A stretch of 64,000 nucleotides of DNA, taken from positions 8,624,044 through 8,688,043 of the forward strand of contig NC_133472.1 in assembly GCF_025370935.1 (NCBI RefSeq), written 5' to 3'. Below, piece by piece: positions 61,401 to 64,000 of this stretch (the first letter of the stretch is position 1; every line of letters begins with the position of its first letter). Origin of the DNA: Choristoneura fumiferana (lineage: Eukaryota > Arthropoda > Insecta > Lepidoptera > Tortricidae). A program made the position numbers and the translations under genes. The notes beneath the pieces were generated by a model that made no database searches, was not told the DNA's origin, and was given only the letters and a program-made list of their open reading frames with translations.

Positions 61401-62064
61401 GCTCTATGTAGAGCCAGCTGACTGTGTTAACACAAATATTCATAATGTTCTTAGGTTTTGACAGTACTTTTCTTTTGGTAGTGCTTGGGTTCTGAAAAGT
61501 TTAGGGGTTCTAGTACACCTTGAGATGAGACGGCTGTCTGTAACTAAAGACTTAACTGTTGTTGTTGTAATGTACCTGTCCTGTCTTGCAATGTCCTGGC
61601 CTGTTGTCTACCTTGTTTAGTAATTTACTTTGTATTGCACCATATCGCTTTGTGATGTTCATTTAAGAATGTTTGTATATTTTGTAATAGCAGAGCACTT
61701 AGGTTCCATTAAAATTCTGGCTATGTCAATTTTATATGTAAAACGTGTAATATTCTGGCACAAACCTGCAAGAACTATCACCACCACCCGTGATAAGGTT
61801 GATTGTTTGCCAGTCCACGTCGAGGCACCAGACCACGCCACCATGGCCATTAAAAGTGCCCAAACGTTCTCCGTTCAGCGACCACCAAACATTGGGCTTA
61901 GAATCCTTTGCCGCTGAGAACAGCAGATCTCCTTCGCGGTTGTACTTAATCTGAGTTATGGCACGCTCGTGCCCTTGTAACATGAGGGGTTTCTGTAACA
62001 AAGTTTCTACGTAATTATAGTATCAACATAAATAATTGGCTATGAAGGAAATAATGCTCACCAT
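58475..62064 (-). CDS. eIF3i: eukaryotic translation initiation factor 3 subunit i, one exon apparently absent
   Basis: eIF3i is a seven-bladed WD40 subunit of the eIF3 complex that helps load mRNA on the 40S ribosome. Exons found: 62064-62062 (only the ATG, followed by a GTGAGC donor), 61992-61766, 59841-59709 and 58933-58475. They join in phase to 273 residues, against about 325 in the family. The N-terminus reads M|KPLMLQGHERAITQIKYNR. WD-type blocks include GHERAITQIKYN, NGHGGVVWCLDVDW, KEHTRQINDMQLS, ERPVNSAALSP and GHFGPINSLAFHPDG. Exon 3 ends ...DKAMGHPCE and the next found exon begins TGKKIHSIKEHTRQ, so the roughly 52 residues that normally lie between (about one WD blade) are missing. 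No matching sequence was seen in 58934-59708, which contains a hairpin element instead. Because both neighbours are phase 0 the frame stays open. Confidence 0.92.
59204..59341. repeat. hairpin element in the gap where an eIF3i exon is expected
   Basis: 'caatctcgctaatttatct' with following 'ataacaatttttgttg' on the left (59207-59241) is matched in reverse complement at 59307-59340; the loop is about 65 bp. Confidence 0.75.
60440..60550 (+). repeat. retroposon-like 3' tail
   Basis: 'cagtccacccgtttaagagc', a CA-rich 'cacacagacagacac' and the 'cttataacacccc...ggggttaaaa' end, related to 23438-23645. Lies in eIF3i intron 2. Confidence 0.6.
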
Positions 62065-64000
62065 TTTATTATTCCTCAGGAACACACATGTGGCAGTAGC
62101 AAAATGTCAAAAAGACGGTGACGGAACGAGGGCTATCGCGAATGAATTCGCCGCTAGAGGCGCTAGTGTAGCGGAGGTCTCCGAAATGTCAAATTCATAG
62201 TTGGGCCATTTTTTAAAAAGTTGTACACACCGAAAAAACAATGGGTTCAAAGTCAATCTCGCTGTAAAAAATTAAATATTTTTACGGATGCCTATATTAA
62301 ATTTAAGAGTAATTTATATTTTAAATAGTTATTGGAATGGTTAAAAAATATTTCAAAGTAGGAGAGATGCAAGCGCTCCATTCCGTGACCACTTGTCACA
62401 GTGATAAAAAATAAAATAATAGGATTACAATTTTCTAATTAATTTATAAACATTGGTGATAGAGTAAATTACTGATTACATTCTTAGTTGGACATCGAAT
62501 GTACACATTTTTTTTTCTAGAGATACTTATACTTCATTACGTTACTCTTAGAATAAAATTAATCAAACTTTTCTTCACAAACAATTATTTACAGGTTTAT
62601 CTAATGAGATCAATTATTATGTAAATAACAAACCCAACAGCAATTTATCAAATAATCAAAAGTAGCTTAATTAACAAATTATATTATATTTTTGTATATA
62701 AATTTTCTTGTGTGGCAGTCACGGAAAGAAATATATTGGTAACGGAATAAATTCTAAAGTCTCTTTCACAACAATGACACAAACCTAACTAAATTGTATT
62801 GTATTTAAGAACATTTTACTTGGAAAGTTTTCATAAAATTAAGCGGCGTACTAATATTAGCATTATTATAATTACGTCCATAATTTTTTTTAATAAAATC
62901 CATGGCCACGTTGATGTGCTAGCGAAATTAATTTACTTCTTGTCAAGAAGCAATCCACGTCTGCGTAATATCATTTAGGGGTCCTAAACAAACACGTTTT
63001 ACTTCATTCGTGCTATTAAATTAAACTAGCACAAAACATGAATACCTCATTTTTTTCAACCAAATTATTAAAACCACCATTTTGTATGCCGCTTTATACT
63101 CCTATTCCGTTACTTTTTTCGTTCCACTTCTACGAAACTGGCGTTTGGTTTCAGAATGGAAGTAACGGAGCACTACTTGTGGTTGGTTTTAATTGAATAT
63201 TAATTAAATAACTTTAAACCAAGTTCAAAGAGCGAAAAATTTGTTTTTGAATACATAATTGATACACTAATAAATATATACAAATGATTTATTATAAGTT
63301 TACCAGAAATTTTTCGGATTGTGGAATCACAAAATGTTACCGCAGCGAACGTAGTGCACGATGAGTCCTTGTCGGCATTTGGCCAACGGAACAAGGCGTT
63401 ATTTAAATTTTTTAGCTTAGTGTAGCCAGATTGAATAATATGCCAACAAATAGTGGAAATAATATTACAGTTTATGCCCAAATAGCGGTTTCGGAATGGA
63501 GAATTCCACAAAGTTCAATTTACGTCTCAGAATAATTTTATTAATTTAAAATACTTGTAATTGTTTTAAATGGAAAATGTTCAAAGAATATCATTAAATA
63601 TATATCAAACTATGAATAGTTGCCCATCGTTGATTTTTAGGAACGCCATTTTCGAAAAAACTGCCTTAGTTTTGTAGAGCAATCGACGTGGACAGGGAAA
63701 TTTAGTACTTTTTTAACAAAAAATATTTTTTATAAATTTTTCTATTATCTTGATAGAAAAAAGGAAATACTAAGTTGTAGAAAACTAAATGTTGATTTAG
63801 GAACAATATTTTCTTTATGTAACTTAGGTTTCAATTATGGCGTGAAAAATAATGTTAAAAGTATGGACAACCCAAAAACGCTGTGTACATTTTATGAAAT
63901 GGCCCAGTTTTTGGGTAGCTACGCGGGTTTATTAGAATTAGAATAATTTTGTGAATATTTTTCAATATTCTGTAATTAATTATGGCAAATATGCGTTCCG
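62065..64000. other. region upstream of eIF3i
   Basis: 62065-62230 is the probable eIF3i 5' UTR and promoter (minus strand), relatively GC-rich. 62230-64000 is AT-rich, has few recognisable repeats and only short open frames without codon structure (the longest, 63200-63511 on the minus strand, is unconvincing). I see no gene here. Confidence 0.55.

Noticed and set aside
1..64000. CRISPR arrays, operons, rRNA genes
   Set aside because: No regularly spaced direct repeats and no rRNA-like sequence; the gene structures are those of an insect nuclear genome.

Overview
The window looks like nuclear DNA of a lepidopteran insect (moth or butterfly). It is AT-rich, its genes are split into short exons with GT-AG introns, and it is crowded with Helitron-like, MITE and tRNA-SINE repeats of the kind common in that order. 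The species cannot be named from the sequence. No CRISPR array, rRNA gene or genuine tRNA gene was seen.

Layout. 1-2.3 kb: the 3' end of a Ty3/gypsy retrotransposon (pol end plus LTR). 3.8-22.3 kb, minus strand: one long gene of at least 19 exons, reconstructed here by matching splice phases. It codes for more than 1,870 residues, has no domain I recognise, and its 3' end lies beyond the window or the gypsy insertion. 24.7-27.4 kb, minus strand: a four-exon Hen1-type small-RNA 2'-O-methyltransferase with several altered motif residues. 32.7-42.7 kb, plus strand: an eleven-exon Ro60/TROVE gene. 49.8-56.7 kb, plus strand: the catalytic subunit of protein phosphatase 6 in six exons. 58.5-62.1 kb, minus strand, convergent with PP6: eIF3 subunit i, apparently lacking one internal exon.

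The genes do not form a pathway. Hen1 (piRNA/siRNA end methylation), Ro60 (Y-RNA and misfolded RNA binding) and eIF3i (translation initiation) all concern RNA, but ordinary eukaryotic gene order is enough to explain their proximity.

The repeats carry much of the information. Several insertions can be dated or classified from sequence alone: hAT-type elements with exact 8-bp target duplications (one with its empty site present elsewhere in the window), a TTAA-flanked element just upstream of PP6, palindromes flanked by TAA, and Helitron-like elements with TC...CTAG/CTAA ends between A and T. The observations most worth a second look are the degenerate active-site motifs of Hen1 and Ro60, the missing eIF3i exon, and the unrecognised multi-exon gene with its 23-nt microexon.
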